Shown here: piece by piece, positions 34,280 through 45,670 of the stretch
Layout: each line of letters opens with the position of its first letter
Numbering within the stretch: the stretch's first letter is position 1
Assembly: GCF_028476545.1 (NCBI RefSeq)
Contig: NW_026731610.1
Location: 732,501 to 796,500 of the forward strand
Length of the DNA stretch: 64,000 nucleotides
Direction: 5' to 3'
Source: Physella acuta
Lineage: Eukaryota; Mollusca; Gastropoda; Physidae
Program-made: the position numbers and the translations under genes
Notes under the pieces: model-generated
Databases searched by the model: none
What the model was told of the DNA's origin: nothing
Seen by the model: only the letters and a program-made list of their open reading frames with translations

Positions 34280-35352
34280 GCACGAAAATATGCTGCATAT
34301 AATACTCTTTTCGGGCTTTTAAAAAAAAGTTAAAAATACTTAGTTTTATTACTTTTTATTGAAAAGTAAAAAACAAGTGCAAATACATCACGTCCTTTGT
34401 GTGACTGCTATTAGTCAGTATTGAAAATCTCAGTTTTAACATATTTAGACGGTCAAAATAATATGAAGCATGAAATCTGTGTATGCTTAATGGTTTCTTG
34501 CCCAATGTTTATTTTTATGTTTTTTTTTTATATTTATATTATTAGTTGTAAATACATTTCTTTTTTTTATACTTTGTCTTTCTTTTTTATGTATTTTTTT
34601 TCTATAATTAAAAGAAGTAATTGCATTTTAATTTGTTTAGTGCAAATATATTAAAAAGTGCTTAAGAGCACACATATTTGACTATTTAAAAAAGGGAAAT
34701 AAGTCATGGAAGTGGTTTGAATGTTTGCGTATCTTTCACGCGATGGATTTAGAACATTATTTTTTGTTTTTAACTGTAAAAAAAAAATGATTATGGTCGG
34801 CTGCGGGCCCATAAACGCCCCCCCCCCCCTTCGCAATGCGTGGTCTGGCGGCACTGTAGTTATGCTATCCCAGGGGTCCGAAACCTGCGGCTCACGAGCC
34901 GCTTGCTGCTCTTTTGATGTCAAGATGCGGCTCTTCAGCTCCAAGCAAAAAATATCAATAATAATGTTATTTTATTTTTAAAACTCAAAAAAATATTGTT
35001 CTGCAACATTCAATAAATAAAAATACATATAAACGATAAACAGTCACTATTCTCATAGAATATTTAGTAACTCCCTTTCTCAATGTACTTACTATTAACT
35101 CGTCCATCCCAAATTGAAAACATTCAACTTCATATCACAAAGAAACTAAACCAGCTAAATGTAAAACTGCAAGGAAAGGAAAACCCAGCCTATGCCCTGC
35201 TTTAAGAAGTTGTTTGTTTCGAAAAAAAAATACTTTTTTTGTTGAAGACATGGAGAGCAGTAAATTACTTAATTACGAAAAATCTGAAAAAAAAATAACG
35301 GCATGAGACCAATATTACAATTAACACGAATCACTTCAGCATTATTATAAAC

Positions 35353-36120
35353 AATAAACAGGGAGTGATCTCCCCTTAACTTTCTCGTATATTCATATAT
35401 AGCAAAAATGTTTTGGGCTAGGCCCTAAAGAAATATAAACTTTTGGGACAAATCCGATAATTTTGTTTTAAAGAATACACATGTAGACGAAAAGTTCTTA
35501 CATCATGCTGCTTTAATCAGTATGATATAAAGTTTAGGCCGAGAAAATCGTATTGTATACATTTCTCGTAGACAAATTAATTACACACCAAGTGAACGCT
35601 AAATAAAAAAAGTGCATAATAGTGCGCAATATTATTAGTACTTTAAAAATTTACATTTGTTTTTTGAGAAATCGGAAGTAGCGTAAATTACTACTTCCGG
35701 TCAACGGAAATTACTCAAAATTTAACAGAAGGTAGAGAATTAGATCTTTTACTTACATGTGAAATTTCATTTATCTATCTGAAATAGTACTCAAGTTATA
35801 GGCTTTTGAAAAATTCAAAGTAGGAAAAGTACCACTTCCGGTTATCGACAATCGCTCAAAAGTTGATACGGATCTACGATTTTGATAAAATACTTATATA
35901 TGAAATTTCATCAACCCAGCTGTATCGGTACTCAAGTTATCGTGTTTACACACGGACAGACAGACAGACAGACAGACACAAAGACATACGGACAAGATTG
36001 CACAATTATGTTTTTCCGTATCAGTGAGGTGTAAAACGTCGAGATTTGTACAAATCTCGATTTTTTTTTTGCACGATTACAAGACTTTCTCTATACTTCG
36101 TATATACGAGAAAGTAAAAA
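35353..36120 (-). repeat. R1 interspersed repeat, copy F
   Basis: Inverted full-length copy, from gggagtgatctcccc to tatacttcgtatatacgaga, with gacagacagac in the middle. It lies inside the hAT element, so R1 moved after that insertion. Confidence 0.88.
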
Positions 36121-36191
36121 ACAAATGCAAGTGCTTTTAACACAAAAACAAATGAGATTAATTCACTATTTAAAGCCATTTATTTTAAATG

Positions 36192-36192
<1 letters not shown>

Positions 36193-36266
<74 letters not shown>
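36193..36266. repeat. (TA)n microsatellite
   Basis: About 74 bases of TA within the hAT element. Confidence 0.95.
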
Positions 36267-36268
<2 letters not shown>

Positions 36269-36879
36269 CCTAAACAAGAATCATAAAATTGACATTAAAA
36301 TGTTTGAGACTTTTTGAAAAAAAAATTGTAAATTGTAACTTTTGGCTCTTCCGTCACAATACGTTCCGGACCCCTTCGCTATCCTCATTAACTCTTAAAC
36401 TTCAATTGTGTCCCTTGATTCTCAAGGGATCCAAAATTTTTATGTTTTACCAATTTAAAGTAGGGCAATTTAAAGCTGGTTTCCAATCTGATAAAATGCA
36501 GCCGGTCATTAAGCTAATGGTTTTCTACATAATTTATTGCCAATTAATTATTCAGAAGTCCAAAACTTATCAAAAATGGACAAAATATTAGGTACATAAA
36601 TTTTAATTACTGCAAGATTTTTAATAAATTAAAAAATTGTTTTTGTGTTTAATATATATATTTTTTTGTTATCACACAAAAATTTAAAGATGAAAGTTGT
36701 TTCCCTTGGTTGCAATTAATTAAAATATGGGAAACAACTAACAAACGGAAATATACTTTTGTTTCTATTCAGTTCGTGGATGTGCCAGGATGTATTTCCT
36801 GTCAACTAAATTTACGCCGCCATGAAATCTAAAATGGAGAATTCTGCACATGTCATAGATATATCTAACAGTTAGGGCA

Positions 36880-37345
36880 CATTGTTCCTCTATCTTACAG
36901 TAACAAGATAGCCACATTGTCTTCTTGTTTGTCGATAATGATGTGGATGAGGTATGGCGTCTATGCCACAGAGTGCTTGGGTTTCACGATACTGATGTTG
37001 GAGTTTTCATTCGTAGATTTTAAAACGTTTCAATCTGTGGCTAGCTCACAGTTTTCTGAGAGCGTTCTCCAACAGCTCTTTATCTTCGTCATCTACGAGT
37101 TCCTTATATATAGTTGTTATTTGTTTATATGTTTCACTTCAATGTTTAGCAATCTTTGCGTGTTTTTGCTGTTAGTCATTCTGAGGGCGACAAAAGATGC
37201 TATGAGCTATTATTGTTGATATATTTTGCTTTACTTAATTACCTTGTACGATAGATTAGTACCCACATAAATCAGTGTGTTGTTCATCTCAATGTTATCG
37301 TCTTTGATCAATTAGCTTGATGGATCCAGCTGAGCCGAGAAAGAC
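36880..37345 (-). pseudogene. Recurrent minus-strand coding remnant, copy 1
   Basis: Minus-strand pieces read IEMNNTLIYVGTNLSYKVIK, then LRMTNSKNTQRLLNIEVKHI, KELVDDEDKELLENALRKL and VLKSTNENSNISIVKPKHS, broken by stops and frame changes. The same pieces occur at 45.30-45.67, 59.88-60.02 and 60.92-61.29 kb with amino-acid-level similarity. Family unknown. The 100-codon plus-strand frame over the same bases is a shadow and is not conserved in all copies. Confidence 0.4.
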
Positions 37346-38814
37346 ATCGAAATTACTCGAAAGGCCCATTAATTATTTTAAAATCATGTACGATGTTACT
37401 AATATAAATTTGGTTATAAAAATATGACAGTTTGATTTTTCTTGGACATTAGTAATGATTGGATGTGTTTGATGTTTTAGTATTTTCGGTAACTAAACAA
37501 TTTTGTAAAGCTAAATAATTTGTTTGTGTACATTTTATAACTGAAAATGACAACAGACATGTTTGAACAAGGACATAGGTGAAAAAAAACAAAATATGTA
37601 AACATTGAATCGGCAAAGTTTTGAACACAAATTACTATATGATTTTTATGACGTGACGTTTTGGGAATATCGATCTCTGAGATCTTGTACAGCCAATCAA
37701 AATTTGTCTTACGAAAGTGGAAAATAGGGTTATAACTTAGCCTTGATGAAAATATATAGAAATGTAGCCTTACACTGAAAATACATGTTTTAAAGTTCTC
37801 TGGATTTGCACATTTTTTAACAATTCTAAAAATATTAAATTTCTGAATTATTTTTAGGCTTAAGTTGTTATTTTTTAAATTATTTTTAAGGTCGCTTTGA
37901 TTGCAAAAGTCAACTTGGTGGTCTCTATCTATATATATAATTCTCTTCTTTGAAACGTTAGAAAACACCAAGCTGTAAGCGCGCCTTGCAGTCCCCACTC
38001 TTCCTCTCTAGGAAGTCTGGTGAGCTGTGGTTCACGCTAAATGTTTACAGTCGTAGAGCCGGGTTTAGTGACGGCTAATAGGGGCAGATAATGTAGTTTG
38101 AAACGATTTTAAACTTAGGGGAGGTAACGAAGAGTTCGCTTTCAAGGTGGGGGGGGGGGGGGAGTGGGGGTGGGTGGGTGGGGTAGGTGTTGGGGGAAAG
38201 GAGGGGGATATCGTCCTTAACGACCAACTGATAGTGTTTTAAACACATACTTTCGGTGGCAGCATTGGTACTGTCGAATTGACAAATTATGAATTACGGA
38301 AAAGTAGAAAAAAGAAAAAAAAAACTAAATAGCGGCGTATGATACGCCACATGTCGGCTCGTTACGTTTTAAATTCCGTGTTACGCACTGTTGTCAACCA
38401 TCTACCGCGTACAATCGTTACCTCAAGTTTTCTGATACTAATGTTGTCTATACTGAATTGATCTTTATTGCTTGTACATTTTTTAAACAAAAAGCTCACT
38501 TGTGCAATATCGGCTATGTTAATGTACCAGTATTTGTCAAAAAAATAAAAAAATAAAGTATTTGTATTACCATCAGCTTAATGTTGTTTTACTATTTTCC
38601 TGAATTCTACGTCAAGTGGACAATTCATGGAAATAGTAGAGTAGGTTTACGTAAGAAATATACAAGGTTTATCGCTAAGCCATGTATTAAAAAAAGCGTT
38701 TTAAACGAGTATAAAATAAATCATATTATTAGATTATTATAATACAATATTATTTGCAAACAGCAGCAACAGATCGATTAAATTTAAAGACTGTGAACCT
38801 GAACAATATGATCT
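37346..38814. other. Interval within the repeat field
   Basis: A 173-codon minus-strand frame (37477-37998) is Asn/Lys/Phe-rich and featureless, so not called. A hairpin ggcgtatgatacgcc at 38335-38349 matches one at 24481. Confidence 0.5.
38147..38210 (+). other. G-rich tract with quadruplex potential
   Basis: About 60 bases with runs of 14, 5, 3, 3, 4, 5 and 5 G separated by one to four bases. This satisfies G3+N1-7 quadruplex rules several times over. Confidence 0.7.
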
Positions 38815-39234
38815 TGTCCGATGATTTCAAGGGATCCAAAATTTTAATAATGTTTTTTGGTGACGTTTACAGGAAGAGTCTAGCGGTGGTTTCACATTTT
38901 AAAATATCCAGAAGGTCATATAACTAAAGCTTTTCTACACATTTTTAAAGCAAACTAATTATTAAAAAATCAAAAAAAATTATCAAAAATGGACAGTATT
39001 TTCATTACAGTATATACTATTTGTGTACAGTATAACAAAACATTTTTTTTTTCGTTTCCATTGCATTATAAATTTTGTTCTGTAGCAAAATACAGAATAT
39101 TCGTTGCTGCCCTTGTTTATTTAAATTTTAAATGGCAAACTACTAATACATAGCAGGCTACTATTCTATGTAAATCGATACAAGTTTTAACAATTCAATG
39201 TATTTTATATTATTTATTACACAGTGTTGCATTA

Positions 39235-39637
39235 GGGGTCGTCCATAAATGACGTCTTACTCGTAGGGGGGAGGGGGGTCTGTAATTGTGTGACGGTGTG
39301 TGATGAGGAAGAAGGGGGGAGGGGGTTCAGATGGTGTGACGTCACACTTTTGCGTTATAAGAAAGCAATGTAAGAAAACGAGTTTTAGCCGTTATTTCGC
39401 GTTTTACAAAATGATTTTAATAAATTGTAATAGGAATTGATCAAAATACTCTATGTTGAAAGAGTTATGACAAGGTTTTGGAAAAATATCGACGTTTTAA
39501 GAAAAATTAAAAAGCCTTTTTGAGGGGGGGGGGTAGACTGAGATGTGACGTCATTTTAGAGGGGGGGGTGGCTTTTTGTGACAATGTGTGACGGAGGGAA
39601 GGGGGTAGTAAAAAATTGTCAAAAAGCGAGATGTCAG
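39235..39637 (+). repeat. ggggtcgtccataaatgacgtc-type repeat, copy 2
   Basis: Forward counterpart of 12221-12543, with G-rich blocks in place of C-rich ones. Non-coding. Confidence 0.75.
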
Positions 39638-40332
39638 TTATTGATTACCCCTTACAGAAAGTAATAAGAGAGGTAAGGAAAATTTAAAATAGTTGCAGAA
39701 ACACTTTTTAAAATTCTAGTGTTACAAGGGATTCCCTCCATGACAATTAAGTATTACGTGCCAACTGGTTATGCGATTATATACCGTTAACTCAGATTTC
39801 AGCCCGTTTTTCTTTATGGATTTGCTTCTATAGCTTTTGTCCAACCAAGAACAAACCAGAGTTCAGCTATTTCGTTTATCACTATGCCCAGCATAACCAG
39901 TCTCCTAATGTGAGACCCCTGGGGGTCAGCAAAAAATAGTGCTACCCTCGGGAAAACCCCGGAACAATGTTTCAACTGACCAGATGCCATATCTTCTAGT
40001 ACCATTTTTGTAAAAAAAAAAAATACAAATAAGTGAACGTACAAGCCCATTCATAACTCCCGAGTTCGTAGAAATACCCGCGGGGGTCACTATAGATTAG
40101 CCGTTTACTGCGGGAAAACTTCGAAAGGGCTTTAGAGCTGACCGGTCCGAATTCCTTACATTATAAACATTGTCAATTTGGTGAAAAACGATGACTATTT
40201 TCAAAATAGTGTTTTGGAACTTTGGCTCTGTACATCTGGCTCATTTTTTTCCATAAACCTGGGTAAATGAATCGGCCTTATTGATATACTATCGGTCAGT
40301 CCTTGCTAGCACAGCGAATGCTAAAAAGTGAC

Positions 40333-41640
40333 CACCCTGGAGGGTAACGAAAAACGTTATTCCCTTCGGAAAAAAACCATTATGGTCGTTAGATTTGACC
40401 GGAAGACGTATTTTATTATATAAGCAGAGCTACTGTATGTTAAATAAAAAGAAAAAAAAACACTATGTCATTTGTTTAATTTACAAGGGAGTTAGCTTTT
40501 TACTTTTTAGTATATACGAAGTATAGAGAAAGTCTTGTAATTGTGCAAAACAAAAAAAAATACAGATTTTTGCAAATCTTGACGTTTTACACCTCCATGA
40601 GTCGGAAAAACATAGTTTTGCATCCTTGTAGGTATGTCTGTGTGTGTGTGTATGTGTGTCTGTCTCTCAAAAGTCAATGTAATATAAATTATGAGTTATA
40701 CTGTTCAGGAAACCTCTATAGTTGTAATTACCTTTTGATTTATATATAGCGAACATCCTTTCAATTTCTCTGAAAACGAGCTATAAACAGCAAACAACAA
40801 CAATATTAATTGCTCTAAAATTAGTCAAAATTAGCATTAAACGAAAGCACTCCGCAAATTAGCAAATCACTAATTAATTAAGCATTAAAATTCTCAAATC
40901 TTTTTAAAATCCTAAGCGAAGCTAGGCAGTATGCCTAGCTTTCTATATAACTTCCATTTCGTTCGGAGGTTGGAGGGGTTGTAGACTTTCTCCTGGGGGG
41001 TGGGGGGATGCGCCCCCCTGGAGGATTCCTGAAAGAATGAGCATTAAACCCAGCCCCACAACTGTGTCCAACCCTGTGGCCATGGTTCCATGTTTTCCAC
41101 TACTAACGTGCATACAACTGTTAGTGGTTATTTAAAAATGTAGGGAATTGTGTATTTTGTGACTTGGCTCTTCCGCCTGAAAGGGGTTGCCGACCCCTTG
41201 ATATAGCAATTCTTTCTCCTCATATACTCAAGCAATTTGTCCTTGTCCCTTGATTTCAAGGGATCCAAAAATTTAAAATGAATCAAATTTAGAAGCAATG
41301 ATTAGGCGGTAACTTTTATTTTAAAATAATTCAGACAGTCAATGTTCTAATGCTTTTTTATTCATTTTAAAGCAAATTAATTATTCAGAAATCCAAAAAA
41401 ATAAAAAAAATGGACACAGTATTACGGATTAATATATTACTTGCGATATTGAAATTAATAAATAAAACAATTATTTTAATCAATATTGTATTATTATTTT
41501 GTGTGTGTGCAAAAATTGAAGAATATTTGTTGCTTCCCCTAGCTGTTCTGAATTTTGAAATGGGAAACAACTAATACACATGAAATATATGTAAATCGAT
41601 TCCATTTTCAACAGTCAGCTATCGGTACCAGTTACACGTA
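40333..41640 (+). repeat. Duplicated block, short copy (paralogue of 19060-21420)
   Basis: Starts cgaaaaacgttattcccttcgg and ends cggtaccagttacacgtag. Matches the 19-kb block throughout, but about 1.07 kb is missing at the junction near 40668, inside the R1 microsatellite. Confidence 0.85.
40497..40668 (+). repeat. R1 interspersed repeat, copy G (3' truncated)
   Basis: R1 start through the GTGT microsatellite, then an abrupt switch to aaaagtcaatgtaatataaa, the flank that lies 1.07 kb further on in the paralogous block. Confidence 0.85.
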
Positions 41641-42011
41641 GCTTGGTTACTGCTTGCCGTTACTAGCTACTGCAACATTATAATACTTTGCCCAGTCCGT
41701 AACTTATTATTTTGACCCTTGACATGGGGGCTCATAACCTTTTTACCGTTGGCCTCATCGCTTACAAAAGATTAGCGTCCACATAATTAAATGTGATACC
41801 TATCTCAATGTCTTGGTCATTGGTCACTTTACTTTAATGAGTTTTAAAATCCGTGTTTCACACTGTTGTCAATCATTTACCGCGTACAAAGGTTACTTCA
41901 ACTGTTCTGTTACAAATGATGTCTATATTAAATTAACCATTATAGCTTGACATTTTTAATTAAAGCTAAACTTGGCCGTGTAGGCCATGCTGGTGTAGCA
42001 TTTTTTTAGCT

Positions 42012-42060
42012 AAACAAAATACAGCGGGCGTGATCTCCTTTATACTTTCTTGCAAATTCT
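42012..42060 (-). repeat. R1 terminal fragment
   Basis: Only the gggcgtgatctcctttatac end and adjacent aaattcttaaataa remain. Confidence 0.5.
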
Positions 42061-42835
42061 TAAATAACAATATTTTTGAGATGGCAATTCAAGTGCAATA
42101 GGTCAATATAAAAAGACAAAAAATAATCATGGTATTAATTTATTTTTATACAATTTTTTTTGTAAATTTCTAACGCAACTTTATGTAAACTTAGCACAAG
42201 AAGTGGTGATTTAAACTTTGAACTTGTCAATCGTCCTTTTTTTTCTCTTCATTTCAATGATCCAAAATGTATGAGTTAAAATGATTGTGTTATTCTTGGT
42301 TTAGTAAAAGTTTTAAAGCTTAAACAATTCATCAAGTCGTTGAGCTAATGATTTTTAAAAAAAACATGATAGAGTCAAATAATTACTCTAAAGTTCAATG
42401 CTTTTTTAGAATGGACACAATATGCCTTACCACCATTATTAAAATGTTTTATAAATGTAAGAAATAAATACAGTCAATTGTGTTTACATTATTTTAATAT
42501 TTTCGTTTTTTTAGCAAAAACATAAGATATTGGTTGTTTGTTCTTATTACTATGAAACTTTAAATGGGAAGTAACTAATACAAATCAATAACTAATGCAA
42601 ATCGAATCTATTTTTCAACAAGACAATATATTTAATGTTATTAATTGGACATTGTTTTATTATGCATATTACATTTTATACTAGCGAGTTTGTTTTACTC
42701 AAACGTATGCATCAAATCCCCGTGCCAATAGACTTGAACAGCTGCTTGCAAATAGTTCCAAATTTTTGTTCCCAGAAAGCATATTTTTAAACCAAAATGG
42801 AAAAATTTTATATTTGTGTAATACGGTGACCAGAA

Positions 42836-42990
42836 AGAAGCGCAACGGAAAAAAGCGCACACAGAAAAAAAGCGCAAACAGAAAAAAAGCGTAAACGAAA
42901 AAAAGCGCAATCGGAAAAAGTGCAAACGGAAAAAAGCGCAAACGGAAAAAAGGGCAAACAGAAAAAAGTGCACACAGAAAAAAGCGTATA
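42836..42990. repeat. ~16-bp purine-rich minisatellite
   Basis: About nine copies of gaaaaaagcgcaaacg with slips. One strand is almost entirely A/G/C, which creates Phe/Cys-rich open frames on the other strand. Confidence 0.85.
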
Positions 42991-43109
42991 GACTCTTTTA
43001 GAGGTACTACGCACCCCCCCCCAAACGAAGAGATGCTTGTATACATTCTAGAAAAGAAAAGCTCACATTAAGTTAATGTCCGCCCCCCCCCCCCCCCCGG
43101 GAAGAAACA

Positions 43110-43351
43110 CTGTTCGGTATTGGAAAGCATGGAACCATTGCCACGGGGCTGGCCACAGCACAATTGTGGGGCTGGGCTTAAAGCACAGCGGCTGTCAGCT
43201 ATCCATTGTTTTTTAATTTGTTTAACGTTGTTTTTACAGTATAATATTCTTTAGATTTAAAAATAAAATAAAATATTATGGAACTAGCGAGCCGCATCTG
43301 GACATCAAAAGAGCCGCATACGGCTCGCGAGCCGCAGGTTACCGACCCCAG
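43110..43351 (-). mobile_element. hAT-family fragment, minus orientation
   Basis: Family interior (ggaaagcatggaaccattgc) leading to gagccgcatacggctcgcga and aggttaccgaccc, the left terminus inverted. Confidence 0.7.
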
Positions 43352-44100
43352 ATCTAGTCCCTTGATTTTAAGGGATCCAAAATTTTACTTTTCGCAAAAG
43401 CTATCTAACATTACAATTGCGGTAGTTTGGCATCTTCAATAATTCAGCAGGTCATTGACCTAATGCTTTATTACATATTTAAGAGGTAATTAATTATTCA
43501 GAAATCCAAAAATTACCAAGAGGCAAATAAGGTTGACCGATGAACTATGTAAAAGTATCATTTGCATTAGGCTTAAATAAATGATGGTATTAAATTATGT
43601 TAATAAAATAATTATTTGCATATTTCGAGTGTTGCTGGATGTCACATATGAGCAACAACGGATAGTATTTATTTCGATTTTGTCCCTTGTTTTCCAAGGA
43701 TCTTAAATTTAATTTACTGAAGAATATAGACAACATATCAAGAGGTTTAACTACTTAAATGAATTAGCAAGTCTTTGATCAAAAGCTTTAGCCAACGTTT
43801 TAGAGTCGAATAATTATTTTAAAAAAAACATGAATTTTCAAAAGTTGACTTTATAACCGTATTGATTTAATAATTATTATGTTTGAATTAAAAGGTGAAA
43901 CAATTATGTTTGTTTTTGTTGTATTATTTTTCTCTTTCATTTGAAAAATACATTAAGGTATTGGCTGTTTCCCCTGGTATCAAAGACTTTAAATGGGAAG
44001 CAATCAATACAAATAAATAACTAATCCAAATCGATTAGAGTTTTCAACAATGCAATATATTTAATGTTATTATTTATTTAAACATGTTTTATTTAACATA

Positions 44101-44102
<2 letters not shown>

Positions 44103-44142
<40 letters not shown>
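44103..44142. repeat. (TA)n microsatellite
   Basis: About 40 bases of TA inside a repeat unit. Confidence 0.95.
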
Positions 44143-44145
<3 letters not shown>

Positions 44146-44692
44146 ATTTGTTTGATTACAAAATATGCATCAAATTCCCGTGACAATTAGTGAAAAAATC
44201 TCAAAGATCTTTTGTACTGGTGAGTGCATTAATTTTAAAATTATAAACTAATGTTGTGCATAATTGTAGAATTACGTATGCACAATTTATGTTGATAGTA
44301 AGACGATTCATGCACAAGAGATAAAATCCTTTTTCACTAATCTATTCACACTTCGAGTTTGTTTTTTTTTGTTTTTTTTTTTAATTTTATTTTACTAAAG
44401 CTCCTCAAATATTAAAAATACTTATGTTCAAAATTTAAACAAAAAGCTCCATTATTATGTTTTATGAATTGATTTTATTTTTTATTTACCTATGTCTGCG
44501 AAATAAAGAAACATGATTAGACATTAATAGACCTCATTTTAAGCTTATGAAATGTTCTTTAAACTTAAAGATATTTTTTAAATAATTTTCCGCATGGTCT
44601 AATTTGCGTTTCGGTAATAGTGCGTATTTTTCTAATTTTTAAATGTCTTTGTAAACCTTTTTTTCGTCAACTCGTTTCTCTCCATTGCTACG

Positions 44693-44785
44693 TGCCGTAC
44701 GATCGTGCCGTACAATCGTGCCGTACGATCGTGCCGTACGATCGTGCCGTACGATCGTGCCGTACGATCGTGCCGTACGATCATA
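44693..44785. repeat. 13-bp CpG-dense minisatellite
   Basis: Seven copies of gtgccgtacgatc. Each carries the palindromes cgtacg and (across units) cgatcg-like text, with two to three CpG per unit in an AT-rich region. Confidence 0.9.
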
Positions 44786-45127
44786 TGACTTCAGGTATTG
44801 TTAATAAAGACATGTCTCGTGTGAATGCGATATTAACTTTTAAGACCTATTTCGTTCTATGGACCTATTTTTATGCCAGTTTCTACACAGAAAAATATTC
44901 ACCACACAACGGAACGCATGCACTTTTATGTCTTAGGACTTTAGTACGTATCAGAACTTTCCGAATCACTAAGTACATACAAATCATCTGACGGACAAAA
45001 GTCATTACATCGCTAACATTGTACATTGAGCCATTGGAGATAAGCGATATGATCCTATCGCCTGTTTTCGCGATTATTCAGTCCTAGTCTACACCTTCCC
45101 CATTACTAGTTCTCATCTTTCCTAGAA

Positions 45128-45220
45128 CTAATCCGCACCTCCACGAGTCAACAACTCCTCTAGTCCGCACCTCCACGAGTCAACAACTCCTCTAGTCCAC
45201 ACCTCCATTAGTCCACACAT
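45128..45220. repeat. 32-bp tandem repeat
   Basis: Two and a half copies of agtccgcacctccacgagtc plus aacaactcctct. Confidence 0.85.
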
Positions 45221-45299
45221 CCCCTAGCACTGTTTAAGCGTGAAGAATTACATAACTAAACGGTGCTTTTTATCTTTTTTTTTTTAAATTGAAAAAAAA

Positions 45300-45670
45300 A
45301 ATAACGTTTCTAGTAGAGCGTCCTCTAACAGCTCTTTCTCTATGTACGTAAATGGGAATTCTAAGAGTTGTTTTTACATAGCTCTTTTTGTTGATGTGGT
45401 TCATTTTTTTTTTTTTTTTTTTTTTATTTTTTTTGCAAACTGCATTTAAAAAAAAATCTCAACAGTTTCTGGGGAGACGAAATCATCAATTATTTTTCAT
45501 AATTATATTTTGTTTGACTTAATCGCTGTGTACGTTAGATTAGCGTCCCCATAATTCAATGTGCCACCCGTCTCAATGTCTTGTCCATTGATCAATTTAC
45601 TTAATTGAGATTTGAATTCCGTGTTTACGAACCACGTACAATCGTTACATCATCTTTACTGCTACTATTG
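45300..45670 (-). pseudogene. Recurrent minus-strand coding remnant, copy 2
   Basis: Open minus-strand stretch CTWFVNTEFKSQLSKL then INGQDIETGGTLNYGDANL and TYTAIKSNK, followed after AT-rich decay by IEKELLEDALLET. The counterpart at 41.74-41.90 kb reads NTDFKTH and DQDIEIGITFNYVDANL, and that at 37.24-37.34 kb reads IEMNNTLIYVGTNLSYKVIK. A truncated plus-strand counterpart (NTAFKTQ..INEQDIEI) ends at the CACTA insertion near 27506. Confidence 0.45.

Larger units (their letters stand above)
34871..36376 (+). mobile_element. hAT-family element containing an R1 insertion
   Basis: Left end CAGGGGTCCGAAACCTGCGG, right end ggctcttccgtcacaatacg followed by ttccggacccctt. It is flanked by TGCTATCC (34863-34870) and CGCTATCC (36377-36384), an 8-base target duplication with one mismatch. 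The extra length over the 314-bp MITE is due to R1 copy F (35353-36120) and a TA array. Confidence 0.8.

Noticed and set aside
36917-37219. 100-codon plus-strand hydrophobic frame, partly repeated at 59886
   Set aside because: The opposite strand shows frame-conserved pieces in more copies, and the plus frame is not retained at 60.9-61.3 kb.
37925-37950. Second Helitron 5' end (tctatatatataattctc)
   Set aside because: No matching 3' hairpin plus CTRR was found downstream in the same orientation.
37477-37998. 173-codon minus-strand frame
   Set aside because: Lys/Asn/Phe-rich, no motif, no codon-position bias visible; likely chance in AT-rich DNA.
42695-43046. Phe/Cys-rich minus-strand frames
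   Set aside because: Products of the purine-rich 16-bp minisatellite in three registers.
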